Assembly: GCF_032854445.1 (NCBI RefSeq)
Contig: NC_088306.1
Span: 20,493,764 to 20,557,763, forward strand
DNA: 64,000 bases
Direction of reading: 5' to 3'
From: Liolophura sinensis
Lineage: Eukaryota > Mollusca > Polyplacophora > Chitonida > Chitonidae
Made by a program: the position numbers and the translations under genes. Below are positions 1 through 53,318 of this stretch, in pieces. The notes under the pieces are model-generated. The model was given only the letters and a program-made list of their open reading frames with translations. It had not been told where the DNA came from and did no database searches. Every line of letters starts with the position of its first letter. The first letter of the stretch is position 1.

Positions 1-50
1 GGGTCCCACACGGGGTGGAGGGGGTGGTTCCTTTTTCTTTTTCTTCTTAC
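1..50 (-). CDS. LRR gene exon 8 (partial)
   Basis: The acceptor ctctgcag lies just above base 50. The exon continues the poly-Lys run from the previous exon in phase and then enters a proline stretch (KKKKKKEPPPPPRVGP). It is cut by the window edge. Confidence 0.6.
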
Positions 51-3000
51 CTGCAGAGTTACATTGACTGACTAAATTATTGACAGACCAAAGACTGAAT
101 GGATGTAACACAAAAAAAGAAAAATTTAAAAAAAAAAAGCTGAATGCTTATTTTTATAAGGAAATGCTGGCCGACGCTGTAAAAGTGAAATATTCTTGAG
201 TACAGCATAAAACAGCAATCAAATCAATAAATTAAAAGTTTCATTCATTGATTTTCATAAATAAATGTTTCATTCATTCTTTCATTCATTGAAAATGATA
301 CAGAACAGTTGGTGCAATGAAGACATAATAATACACCTTATGACTCCCCGTTGTCATATGACTGAAAAATTGCTTAGTATAATCTTAAACCCCAAGCATA
401 CATACATTCATAATAATACACCTTATGAGTCCCCGTTGTCATATGACTGAAAAATTGCTATGTACGACATTACACCCCAAGCGTACACACATACATACGC
501 CTTATGACTTCCCATTGTCATATGACTGAATAAGTAAGACATTAAATCCCAAGCATACATACATGCATAATAATATGCCTTATGACTCCCCGTTGTCATA
601 TGACTGAAAAATTGCTAAAAATGACCTTAAACCCCAAACATACACAGATACATAATAAATACATTCACACATATCGCCATGTTCTTACCTTTCTTTTTCT
701 TCTTCTTCTTGGCGGATGGTGACGGTGACCTCGCACTGTCTGTACCACTGCCCATACTGAGGTCTCCTCGTAAAGGGGAATACCTCCCAGTCTTCCCTGG
801 GGATGTATATGTGTACATGTTTACAACCTGGTCTATTCACGCAATGTTATTCATTTAACTGTTCATAAATCTGACAAGTCAGGGACCACTTTCACAAAAC
901 TTCTAAAATCACTTTTTCAGAACTATTTTCATAAATGAAAAATCTTATGGAAGAATAACCAAGGTTGGAGAAATATGACTAATGAAGATTTGTGAAAGTG
1001 GCCCCAGGGCTGCCGCAGCTTTGGACGACAGGAAAACCTTGGACATGTTTCAGTGCCAAAAAAACCTCCTCTGAAACATCAGGGCAAGGATCTGAACCTA
1101 CGACCTCACTGGTCATGGATGAGTGAGTGAGTGCTTAGGGTTTCTCGCATTGAGGATGACACCAGTTTAAATTTTGCTATATGGAAAGAATGAATGTTTT
1201 TTCAAGGATAGGATATAGGACAGATATAGGATACAGGAGGACATAAAAATAAAAAAAGGAAACTCAAAAAAATTCAGTTTTTGGGAAATGTGGACTGTCC
1301 AACCAATTGTTCGGGTAAAGGACATGGAAAATCTGGAAAATCATCGAAAACATTGAGATCAGGAAATATAAAATGGTGGATTTTCAATTTTTATTTTTAT
1401 TTCAGTTTTGGATTTTTTATTTATTTATTTATTTGATTGGTGTTTTACGCCGTACTCAAGAATATTTCACTTATACGTGGGCGGCCAGCATTATGGTGGG
1501 AGGAAACCAGGCAGAGCCTGGGGGAAACCCACGACCATCCGCTGGCAGACCTTCCCACATACCGCCCAAGAGGAAGCCAGAATGAGCTGGCCTTGAACTC
1601 ACAGTGACTGCATTGGTGCTAGCGCACTAACCGACTGAGCCATGGAGGCCCTCCTGGATTTTTTAGCTTGCACTTGCCCGTAACACACAAAATGAAACTG
1701 GTATTGTGTTAGCCTGCTTAATTCAAGCATAAACAAACAGAAAGCGTTAAATACTCAGAGCTTCTTCCTCGGCCTCTTGTTCAGCTTTTCTTCGTGCCAT
1801 CTCCTCTCTTTCAAATGCCTCATTTTCAGCCATGTCTGCACAACGCTGGATCAATTCCATGACACCTTCACACTCCAGGTCATTCCCGTCCAGGTACAGG
1901 TCCCTAAGAAACAGAAATAAACAATCAAATCCCCCCAAAAAGTGAATAAATAAATCATATACAATACTATTACATTTGAGTCTTTACATACCCATTACTG
2001 AGGGAATAAGTTTATATTGTCTGACTAGAATTTCATGTAGAACTTAAAAATCCTCCACGTATTGAGAACCATCAGGTAGAATTGGAAAGCAGAGACCCTG
2101 ACAGCAGTGGTAGAGACCATCTCCCCAAGCAATTTTCCACTGATTACCCCCAGTCCACAGTCACACACATACTGACAGATACTATCGTCACATTACCACT
2201 GAGACCCACAGTGGTAGAGACCATCTCCCCAAGCAACTTCCCGCTGATTACCCCCAGCCCACAGTGACACAGGCTGACAGAGACTATAGTCACATTGCCA
2301 CTGAGACCCACAGTGGTAGAGACCATCTCCCCAAGCAACTTCCCACTGATTACCCCCAGTCCACAGTGACAAACATACTGACAGATACTATCATTACATT
2401 ACCACTGACCCCCACACAGTACAGTCACAGTAGTTACCTGAGAACAGTGGTAGAGAGCATCTCCCCCAACAGCTTAAGACTGATCACCCCCAGTCCACAG
2501 TGACACAGGCTGACAGACACTATAGTCACATTGCCACTGACCCCCACAGTACAGTCACAGTAGTTACCTGACAGCAGTGGTAGAGACCATCTCCCCCAAC
2601 AGCTTAACACTGATCACCCCCAGTCCACAGTGACACAGGCTGACAGACACTATAGTCACATTGCCACTGACCCCCACAGTACAGTCACAGTAGTCACCTG
2701 ACAGCAGTGGTAGACACCATCTCCCCCAGTAGCTTAACACTGATCACCCCCAGTCCACAGTGACACAGGCTGACAGACACTATAGTCACATTGCCACTGA
2801 CCCCAACACAGTACAATCACAGTAGTTACCTGACAGCAGTGGTAGAGACCATCTCCCCCAACAGCTTCCCACTGATCACCCCCAGTCCACTCTGACACAG
2901 ACTGACAGACTCTATAGTCACACTGCCACTAACATCAACACAGTACAGTCACAGTAGTTACCTGACAGCAGTGGTAGAGACCATCTCCCCAAGCAGCTTC

Positions 3001-6000
3001 CCACTGATCACCCCCAGTCCACAGTGACACAGGCTGACAGACTCTATAGTCACACTGCCACTAACATCAACACAGTACAGTCACAGTAGTTACCTGACAG
3101 CAGTGGTAGAGACCATCTCCCCAAGCAGCTTCCCACTGATCACCCCCAGTCCACTGTGACACAGACTGACAGACTCTATAGTCACACTGCCACTAACATC
3201 AACACAGTACAGTCACAGTAGTTACCTGACAGCAGTGGTAGAGACCATCTCCCCAAGCAGCTTCCCACTGATCACCCCCAGTCCACAGTAACAGAGGCTG
3301 ACAGACACTACATTCACATTGCCACTGAGTCCCAAACACAGCTTATAGCAGCCTTCGTCACCAAACCTAAAAGGAATAAAGAGAAATATTGATATGAATG
3401 CATGTATTTGGTGTTTCATGCTGTATGGAAGGATATTTGCCTTTAATCAGGTTTCGTATGTGGAGGAAACCAGAGTGCCCAGAGGAAACCACCCCCTAGC
3501 TAGTGGAGGTTTGAGCATTTAGCCCTAGCAAGGAAATGAAACTGTTTGTAGGAATCTTCATCATCAAACAGAAAAATAATGGGAAAATGTTAAAAGTGCA
3601 ATTTACAGGAAATCATAACAAAGAAACCTGAACTCATAGATCTCTGGCATATATGAGTATGGTAAACAAGATAAAGCTAATTTAATTGTAAACCATAATT
3701 AACTGATTCACCTCGTGCTGACTGATCAGGGGGAGAAATACAACAGTATAAGAACTCACTCATTGTAGTCAAACGACACTGTGGTCAGGGACTGGCTAGC
3801 TCGAAATGATCTGAAAATATAACAGGACGAAAAGGTGGAAAAGACAAAATTTTTTTGAAATTTGTTACTAAACCTGTCTTGCCAATTACTGAATGCATTA
3901 AATAATAAAATGTCTTACTTTTGGCGGGGTAAAACATGTAATATGAATGCACATGTGACTTTCTACACATACATGTATATACATGTATGCGTAATATAAT
4001 TAAGTACAGTAAGTCTTCAACCTTTTCAACCTCCTTTTTAGTGGAATTTATGCATGCAATTATTATGAGGCTAAAATGATCTGTTTGTGTAATTAAAGAT
4101 GCAAGCTTCATGAAAACGTGGTGAAAAACGTGAAAACCATAGTTCTCTCAGAATGTTTCAAAATATTGGTCACAGAAACAGTTGAAAAGGTTGAAGAATT
4201 AGGCTAAATTACATCACTGATTACCAGCAAATACTCCAGAAGACATTACCTGGACAAGCGTTCAATGTGAGGTGCTGTCAGCAAACAGTCCATCATTTCA
4301 AGCTCTCTGATTGGATAAAAACGCTTCTCCATTAACAAGGCCTGGAATCAAAATGAAACTTACATTCAGTTATGAGGGTATAGTGCCAGTGAGTTAGATG
4401 ATTTATTTTTTGACAAATAAAGTATTAACAATGAAAAAAAAGCTACCATAGTGTAATCTTGTTGTTTGGTATTTAATTTATCTAATTCTTGTTTAAAAAA
4501 ATATTCAGCAGGTTTTCACTTATACAACAGCAATAAATTTTATGAGTGGAGGAAACTGAATGCCCCATGAACATTGAGAGATAAGGGAATCAACATTTAT
4601 TTGATATTTAAGCTAGGTACGTGCAGCTGACATTTAGCACGTTTACATATTGAAAATATAGATACCACGGAATTGTGGAAGGAAACCAGAGACTGGCGGA
4701 AGGAAACCAAAAATTTGTGGAAGGAAACCAGATATTTGTGGAAGGAAACCAGAGATTCATGGAAGGAAATCAAAGACTGATGGAAGGAAATCAAAGATTC
4801 ATGGAAAGAAATCAAAGGTTTCTGAAAGGAAAATGAAGACTCATGGAAGGAAACCAAAGATTCGTTGAAGTATATCTGGAAAGCCACAATTACCACAGAG
4901 GCTACAGTGTTGTAGGACATTGGATAGTCCCAGATGTGCAGATCTCGGATGAATGTGTAACGCTCATAGCGTAATGTTGCCAACAATGGGTCCAGCAGAA
5001 TCGGGGGAGTGTCTGGAACAACAACATCTGGAGCCTGCAGGATGAACTGGAATAGACAAGGCCAAATATTGGTAAATGGCCCAAAATTTCGCCAAAAAAG
5101 TGCAGATTTAGAGACAAATAAATGTCATGAAATAATAGTTTTCTGTATGAAACTTGCATTTTTCTAGTAGGATATCATCATACCATCTGGTCAAACCTCA
5201 AAACACCTTTATAAAATCAAGAGGACTCTCAAAATCTGCCCAAATGTATGCCTTAGTCATGGGTGAAATTTTAGATCATTTACTGTATGTTTTATTTACT
5301 TATTTTTTTGATTGATGTTTTACGCCGAAAGAATATTTCATTTATACGACGACGACCAGCATTATGGAGGAAGGAAACTGGGCAGAGCCAGAGGGAAACC
5401 CACGACCATCTGCAGGTTGCTGGAAGACCTTGTATGTTTTATACATAAAAGTAATACAAATAATATAAAAGTGAACACAACAGAAACAAATTTTTTTTAA
5501 AATTGAAAACATGCTTTCACTTACTTTTAAAACTTTCTTGAACAGAATTAAATGCATTTTGAATTTCTGAATTCTAAGATGGGCGTTACAAGTTAAGTGT
5601 ATAATGTGAGAAGTCTTTGATGTAACAAACTATGTACTGTACATCTTCTAAAATTTTACTACTAGTTACTGATAAAACTCTTGTGAAGTACACCTTGTGG
5701 TGCGCATTTATATAAAAAGACCTATTCTGTCTGTAAAGAGAAGGTTTAATGCATACAGTAATTGGAAAGTTTGTGATTTAACCAGCCACCAACACTATGA
5801 CTACAGAAGAGTTCAAATAGTTACGGTACTGTATTTATGATAATTTTATGACTGTTGCCGCACAGTGAGTGAGTGCTTGGGGTTTAACGTCATACTTAAC
5901 AATTTTTCCATCAGATTACAACAAAGGAGTCCTTAGAGCACTTGTAATGTGCCTCCTTGTTTAAAGACAAATTTCCACTGCTCTTTTATCTTGTGTTGCT

Positions 6001-6879
6001 TCACTGAGACGACTTACCAAAGGCAAGTAAGAAACACCGCTCGAGCCCTTATACTGATCAAGCCAATCAGTCATTGATTATCCCCTTATTGCTGAATGCG
6101 CCGTGAGGAAATTGGCTGCTATGGCTGCCATAGCAAACCATCTAAATGGCAAGCTATTTTTGTATTAATTCTTGTTTTAAACATACGTGCAAACGAATTA
6201 CATGTAATACAATTCAATTGTAATTACATTACATTAATTACATTACAGTACAATTCTTTTGTATTTATGTAAAATAATAGTTTGTTGTACATGTGTAAAA
6301 TTATTTTATACACAAGTGAAGTGAATTTAAAATTAGTTTACATGTAGGCCTACATATATATACAAAAAATTGCAGGTACGCACAAACAGTATAATATATG
6401 TACAAAACAACATGAAAACTTAAGGTAAACATGTATGTATAAGTATTTATACATACATGGATGTGCAACTGAACTGGACATTTCTTTCCGTTCACTTGCT
6501 GCATTAAAGTCTACAACAAGGTCAGAGGTCAAAAACCTTACCTTATGTGTAGTACTTTATACAAATACTACTAGTGTTATTTTGGTTGCTACCACAAGTA
6601 CTAGAAAGCTATTACCTGGACTCTAAAATACACAGTAATAGTGAGGCAAAGGGTGCACATAATTACCTTAACAAGAAGTGAATTGTTCTCAATGCATTTC
6701 TTCATACCATCTCGAATACCAGGGCACATCTGCGATTCAGTGAAAGCACAGTTTTTCTCATAACACTTCAACAACCTTTTAACAACAACTTCGGCTGTTT
6801 CATTGCGTCCAGGTAATTTCTTACTGGCTCCTTTCTTCTTCCCTTTCTTGTTGCCTTTCTTTCCAGTCTTTCCTGGCAT
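1..6879 (-). CDS. Leucine-rich-repeat protein with lysine-rich ends (3' end outside window)
   Basis: I assembled eight coding exons on the minus strand: 6667-6879, 4894-5046, 4250-4341, 3760-3810, 3226-3366, 1755-1903, 689-796 and 1-50 (cut by the window edge). All junctions are GT-AG and phases agree. The product is about 320 residues so far. It begins MPGKTGKKGNKKGKKKG (basic), followed by a helical N-terminal part. LRRs of the ribonuclease-inhibitor type follow (VVSVSLCYCGLGVISGKLL and VRDLYLDGNDLECEGVMEL), then a charged helix rich in E, R and A, a Ser/Pro stretch, a poly-Lys run and a poly-Pro stretch. No enzyme motif is visible. I do not recognise the orthologue. The architecture recalls unnamed ciliary or cytoskeletal LRR proteins, but that is a guess. 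The start is the first ATG after a 5' UTR splice acceptor. An exon-derived array at 2095-3366 makes the middle of the gene uncertain. Confidence 0.75.
164..234 (+). mobile_element. SINE-A fragment (3' end)
   Basis: This has the SINE-A end blocks: atgctggcc, gtgaaatattcttgagtac and a caatcaaat tail. Only the last 70 bp or so are present. Confidence 0.6.
320..650 (+). repeat. Tandem array of a SINE-B 3' tail
   Basis: About four imperfect copies of a 75-90-bp unit carry ccttatgactccccgttgtc, tgactgaaaaattgct and taaaccccaagc. These are the same blocks that end the SINE-B copies elsewhere in the window (for example 10070-10120). Only the tail is repeated, without the tRNA-like head. The array lies in the last visible intron of the LRR gene. 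The short reading frame over it is not a gene. Confidence 0.7.
689..796 (-). CDS. LRR gene exon 7
   Basis: A 108-nt exon between acceptor ccccag and donor gtaagaac. It encodes a Ser/Pro/Gly stretch ending in a run of seven lysines (SPSAKKKKKKK), in phase with both neighbours. Confidence 0.7.
1415..1652 (-). mobile_element. SINE-A, near full length
   Basis: On the minus strand it reads ggcctccatggctcagtcgg (an A-box-like tRNA start), then gagttcaaggcc (B-box-like), then the SINE-A body, and ends in an (aaat)n tail. It lies in an LRR-gene intron. The tRNA-like head supports a Pol III-transcribed, tRNA-derived SINE. Confidence 0.85.
1755..1903 (-). CDS. LRR gene exon 6
   Basis: A 149-nt exon from acceptor ttag to donor gtattt. 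It encodes an LRR strand-turn-helix (DLYLDGNDLECEGVMELIQR) followed by a charged coiled-coil-like helix rich in Glu, Arg and Ala. Its first base completes the split Arg codon of the preceding exon (AG+G), so any donor in the array upstream can join to it in frame. Confidence 0.8.
2095..3366 (-). repeat. Array of LRR-encoding cassettes with 31-33-nt GT-AG spacers
   Basis: Reading on the minus strand from exon 3226-3366, seven units follow, with donors at 3225, 3093, 2961, 2829, 2697, 2567 and 2437. Each donor (gtaactactg, or gtgactactg at 2697) opens a spacer of 33, 33, 33, 33, 31, 31 and 33 nt that ends in ttag or tcag. The next cassette follows: 3094-3192, 2962-3060, 2830-2928, 2698-2796, 2568-2666 and 2438-2536, each exactly 99 nt and open in the exon's phase. 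Each repeats one LRR (GLGVISGKLLGEMVSTTAV and variants). Below 2405 the units lose the spacer, fuse at about 102-nt spacing and carry frameshifts. The cassette copies the 3' part of the functional exon. Confidence 0.85.
3226..3366 (-). CDS. LRR gene exon 5 (source of the array)
   Basis: A 141-nt exon from acceptor ccttttag to donor gtaactactg. It encodes FGDEGCYKLCLGLSGNVN followed by one LRR. Only this copy has the upstream part that continues the previous exon (split Glu codon GA+G), so I take it as the functional exon. Its last 98 nt or so are the module repeated downstream. Confidence 0.75.
3760..3810 (-). CDS. LRR gene exon 4
   Basis: A 51-nt exon between ttttcag and gtgagttc. It encodes SFRASQSLTTVSFDYN, with split codons at both ends that match the neighbours. 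Confidence 0.75.
4004..4206. mobile_element. MITE-like element with about 17-bp inverted ends
   Basis: The left end reads tcttcaaccttttcaac and the right end is its exact reverse complement (gttgaaaaggttgaaga), about 200 bp apart, with no coding capacity. The terminal block is shared with copies near 16305, 23530, 30897 and 50390. Confidence 0.65.
4250..4341 (-). CDS. LRR gene exon 3
   Basis: A 92-nt exon from acceptor gattccag to donor gtaatgtc. It encodes ALLMEKRFYPIRELEMMDCL and continues to ERLS. It is in phase 0 with the previous exon and leaves AG of a split Arg codon. Confidence 0.75.
4672..4868. repeat. 21-bp degenerate minisatellite
   Basis: About nine imperfect copies of a unit like ggaaggaaaccagagattc. 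On the minus strand the 21-bp period gives a repeated heptad such as SFHESLV, so the frame stays open by arithmetic rather than selection. The array begins about 25 nt downstream of the donor of LRR-gene exon 2. Confidence 0.7.
4894..5046 (-). CDS. LRR gene exon 2
   Basis: A 153-nt, phase 0-0 exon from acceptor ctattccag to donor gtaattgt. It encodes FILQAPDVVVPDTPPILLDP and then a first LRR-like strand (FIRDLHIWDYPMSY). Confidence 0.75.
5060..5288. repeat. Diverged interspersed repeat
   Basis: The block order here (gtgca...tttt, agtaggatatcatc, aaacacctttataaa, ggactctcaaaatct, cttagtcatggg) also appears, diverged, at 11755-11950 and 62590-62790. It looks like an old interspersed family. 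I cannot place its class. Confidence 0.4.
5289..5430 (-). mobile_element. SINE-A fragment (3' half)
   Basis: This is the SINE-A tail half on the minus strand: the (aaat)-rich end, then accagcattatgg and cacgaccatctgcaggttgc. The tRNA-like head is missing. Confidence 0.7.
5864..6105 (-). mobile_element. SINE-B, 5'-truncated
   Basis: It starts at its 3' tail (gagtgagtgcttggggttta) and continues through the conserved block gtaatgtgcctccttgtt and an (a)ccgctcgagccctta stretch in reverse orientation. The tRNA-like head is absent. It lies in LRR-gene intron 1 of the coding part. Confidence 0.7.
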
Positions 6880-6900
6880 CTTGATTTCAATTCCCCTTTA
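6667..6900 (-). CDS. LRR gene first coding exon
   Basis: The exon starts after acceptor cttacag (first base 6900), has 21 nt of 5' UTR, and the ATG is at 6879-6877. Donor gtaattat follows base 6667. The 71 codons start with a basic Lys/Gly tail and end CIENNSLLVK, in phase 0 with the next exon. Confidence 0.75.
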
Positions 6901-6970
6901 CTGTAAGACAGAAATAGAAATTGGTTCAATGTAAACTCCACAATAATGCTAATCAAATCTACTCATTTGG

Positions 6971-7157
6971 GCTGCATGCTGGCTTCCTCTCCGGCCGTAC
7001 GTGAGAAGGTCTGTCAGCAACCTGCGGATGGTCGTGGGTTTCCCCCGGGCCATGCCCGGTTTCCACCCACCATAATGCTGGCCGCCGTCGTATAAGTGAA
7101 ATATTCTTGAGTACGGCGTAAAACACCAATCAAAAAAAAAAAAAAAAAAAAAAAAAA
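6971..7157 (+). mobile_element. SINE-A, 5'-truncated, with A-rich end
   Basis: It begins at the atgctggcttcctctccggc block, without the tRNA-like head. It contains ggatggtcgtgggtttcccc and gcgtaaaacaccaatcaa, and ends in a pure A run of about 23 bases at 7135-7157, which suggests a fairly young insertion. It lies in the 5' UTR intron of the LRR gene. Confidence 0.85.
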
Positions 7158-7861
7158 TCATTTGGGCTGTTGTTAAAACAGGGTTGATGCCTTTGGTTTT
7201 GTTGGTCGCTGATCCACTGCTCAAATGTTCATTATGAAAGCAGATTCTCCCACATTCTAACACCAAGTAACACCAGCCTCGGTGTAACAAATCCCCTGAT
7301 TTGTTTAATTAATATGGAGCCAGTACAAATGCTAAAATGAGTTCCTATTGACTGTTGCTGATGTATTTGGTTGGAAATTGAATCTGAAGTTTAATTCTTA
7401 GTAATGCAGTGTGGTCAAAGCTGTGCTAAGCCAATTATCAGTACACTCTTTGGTCACGTCATTAGAGTACTGAAGGTGAAAACAAAGCAAATTTAACCCA
7501 GGCGAGATAGGCATTGAACTTGAAGGAACTGAAGGAGATTTTAGCACAAAAACTGGTAAAGCTTTCATGTAAGAAATTCATTCTGGAAAAGTAAGCAGAA
7601 TGTATCTAACTTTCAGATATGATAGTTTTAAAGTCTCCATACCATAGTACTTTTAATTGTGGGAATCGGAAAAAAATCAGCATTTCGTGCATTTACCTCA
7701 ATGCTATTGATCACCTCCTGCTCCTTCTTGGGAACCCGAGTGCTCGAAACTATGAATATACAACATGACAGATGATCTACAGATGACAAATTTTGAAAAC
7801 GAATTAAGAAAAGTGTCGTCAGCAATATATTGCACGGTGGTTTGTAAAGCATATAACTTAC

Positions 7862-8000
7862 CGTCAAAATTACATGTGAACAGAGGGGAAAATATAATTT
7901 AAATTATGTTTCAAAATGGAAATTTGTATCGCCTCTAAAATCGGTTGTCAATGTACACTACTCGCCACAACCCGAATGTTGGCGCGAGATACAACAAGAG
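7862..8000 (-). other. Probable 5' UTR exon of the LRR gene
   Basis: A strong donor (gtaagttat) lies just below 7862 on the minus strand and pairs with the acceptor at 6901-6903, giving a 961-bp intron. The 5' end is not visible; 8000 is an estimate. No ATG-initiated frame here joins the LRR frame. Confidence 0.45.
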
Positions 8001-8237
8001 CGATAACTCTTCCATGACGCTTTTCCACTGAACATTCAAACTTTGATTTTTCCCGAGTTATACGATGGGTGTAATTGCATTAAAATTTTTGTGCGAAAGT
8101 CCAGGTAACATCTGCATAAATCTGAAGGTGTAATCTTTGTCACAGTCACGCAAAATGTTAATATTTTTCGACTACTTCATTGATATTTTTCACCTCCGAA
8201 ACTAAAGAGCGCTTCCTTTCCCGAGCAGACGGCTACG
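8000..8237. promoter_or_regulatory. Putative bidirectional promoter, LRR gene / PCCB
   Basis: The two genes diverge, with about 240 bp between the presumed LRR 5' UTR exon and the PCCB start codon. I see no clear TATA box in either direction. The stretch is non-repetitive, unlike most intronic sequence here. The shared-promoter role is inferred from geometry only. Confidence 0.4.
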
Positions 8238-50762
<42,525 letters not shown>

Positions 50763-51724
50763 TTAACTCCTACAAAAACAGCATTTTTTTTTTTTTTTCA
50801 CCCTGTTCCAAGTGATGCTGTAGAACCTTCTGCAACACAGTAAGTCTTGTGTTAAGTCTCTGTATCAAACATTAACCTGTCTCATTAAAGACAGTGCTAT
50901 TGATGGAGTTTCAGGAGCTGTTACATGTAAATGTCGTGCAAATGTAACAGTAAAAAGGTTTCATGTTAATGAGATTCCCGGGTAAGGAATAACTGGATGG
51001 TAACTTAAGAGAGCTAAATGAACGTATAGTTTATTGAGTATATGCTGGTATGAATTCCTATTTCAAAATTAAGACATGGCAGTAATTGTACACTTGTTGG
51101 TTTAGATACTTCAGATGTACAATTGGCATTTTGTGATGCATTTACTAGTATATAAAAGGGAGAGTAGAATGATGATGGGTTGAGGACTTTTTCTTTACTG
51201 GTAATCTACTGTATTTGATAAAACTGTTGCTAAAAAAAATTTGTTTTTTAGCTTTGTGAGGCATGGAATAATAGTTTTTGTTGTTTTTTTTTCAGATTCT
51301 TTTGCTTTCATACATTTTAACATTTGATTTTAATTATGATACACATTCATTTAAGTAAAAGTTTTTAAAGTGGGGTTTGGGTACTAAAACTGTTTGTGCA
51401 ACAGTGCTAAACCAACACTCTCTACCAGTGCTTCAGTTGTTTTGTTACTAATTCCATAATGACATGAATGTATTTTGTTTTCCTTTTTTTTTTCTTGTTT
51501 TTTTGAAAATTTTATTTAAAAATCTATCCTCATTCATTTACTTCCATGTCATCAGCTTCCAAAGTCTCTAAGGAATCAGGCCAGTGTATCTCCATCAGAG
51601 AACACTGCTCAACTTGTCAGAAAACAGCTTTAAATGTTTTATACTATCTCATAATTCCTGCACACACAGTTTAAGCAGGTAGCCATTGTTGTTCATGGGT
51701 GTAACACAAGCATTGCCGGTTACC

Positions 51725-51872
51725 TTGGTCTGTCAGCAAACTGCAGATGGTCTTGGGTTTCCCCAACTCAGGACTCTTCCCAATTTCCTTTCACTGTAGT
51801 GATGACCGTCGTCGTATAAGTGAAATATTCTTGAGTACGGTGTAAAATCCGAATCAAATAAATAAATAAACC
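51725..51872 (+). mobile_element. SINE-A, 5'-truncated
   Basis: ggtctgtcagcaaactgcag, gtcgtcgtataagtgaaata and tcaaataaataaataaacc. Confidence 0.75.
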
Positions 51873-52873
51873 ACTGTGAGGCCCAAATCATGTTTGCCAA
51901 CAAGACTCACTGGATCACTGCGTTATTGCAATCAAAAGAGCAAAGTTAGGAAGTTTAATGAAGAAGTGAAAATTTAAATCTCATCAGACAGGATTATGCA
52001 GGTGTTGCGTGAAGAACTCTACACATTGCACACAGAGAAGGTGTAAGGAAAAGCGTTTAATTTTTAACACTGAAAATATCTCACCTCTAAGCAAGCTGAT
52101 GTTACTTACATGTACAAGAGTGATCAGACTTATATTTACAAATGCATTTCATTGGCTAAAATTCAAGGTAAATCAGTATGTCTGCCATGGGTGGCGCATC
52201 CATTTCTCCAGTTTGTGCATCTTAACCATACGTGTCAAGGTCATACTGTGGATACAAATCAGATGAAATATTTGTAGTGTATGATGTGAATCACAGTGAA
52301 AGTAAATCAATAGAACTGCATTTTCACGAGGTGTTACAGTTTCCTGTTGCATCAGACAATTGCTGGTAAATATTACATAAATATATACATATATAATCAT
52401 ATTTTGCATTTATTGTACATGTAGTCTCAGAGTGATGCGTTTGGGTTGTACATCAGTTTCGTTGTGCGAAACGCTCCTAAGGTATGACCAAAACAAAAAA
52501 ACTGTGCCATAAAAAAGTATATAATGTTGTGTAATTTATTTGTGTACAAGTAGGATATCTATTGTGTCTAAAATCTTAAATTTCTAAGGTGTCATTTGAG
52601 GACCAGAAAGAATCATGTTATTACAGATTTGTTATCAGAGTTTATCTCCATCATGTGAACTTTTTGAATCTCTTGATTGTATCTTGATAATGGATTAGGT
52701 AGAATTAATATTTGTTATCCTGAAATCCAGTTGTTTGATGGCTATGAAAATCAGTGTTTCACAGATGCTGGTTTTAAGTGACACATTTTGCTTTTTTCTG
52801 ACTGATTACTTGTCTTATAGGGCCAGTTAAGAGTTTTTGTCCAGTTTGATAGCTTCTTATCAGAAAAGCTTAA

Positions 52874-53318
52874 AGAGCCATTCCGGTGCACACCCATTTC
52901 AGTGTGAAATCGCTACTATGTGACATGGATGTATAGTATGTACAAACGGTTATCACGTAAAGATATGTTAAGCTTCTTGGGCAATTCAACTGATGCTACT
53001 ATGGCTCCACAAAATTCCTGTTGACGTCTCCTACTCAGAAGACCACGTCATCCGTGAAAAAGCTTTAGTGTGATTGAAGATGCTGCAGATTACGTCGCTC
53101 CAGAAAAAATGACGTCACTCCAGAAAAAATGACGTCGCTCGAGGAATTTGTATGGCTGAAAATTTTGTTGCTGTAAGCACTCAGTATTAGTAGGATTATT
53201 TGAAGACCTGAGAAAATCCATGCCTGGTATATGAAAACACGCATGTTGTGCTGGACAGGAAACAGTTTACTTTTCTTCTTCCGTTCATCAATAGAAGAAT
53301 CTGGGCTGAAATGGCTCT
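52874..53318. mobile_element. 445-bp inverted-repeat element flanked by TTAA
   Basis: cttaaagagccatt at 52869-52882 and its exact reverse complement aatggctctttaag at 53310-53323 bound the element, with TTAA just outside each end. No transposase is encoded. TTAA target duplication is typical of piggyBac-type non-autonomous elements, but the end AGAGCC is not the usual piggyBac start, so the class is uncertain. Inside are three tgacgtc-type repeats near 53092-53133. Confidence 0.6.

Noticed and set aside
2082-2503. Plus-strand frames over the LRR array
   Set aside because: They are the reverse strand of LRR cassettes. The minus strand carries the LRR pattern and the splice phases.
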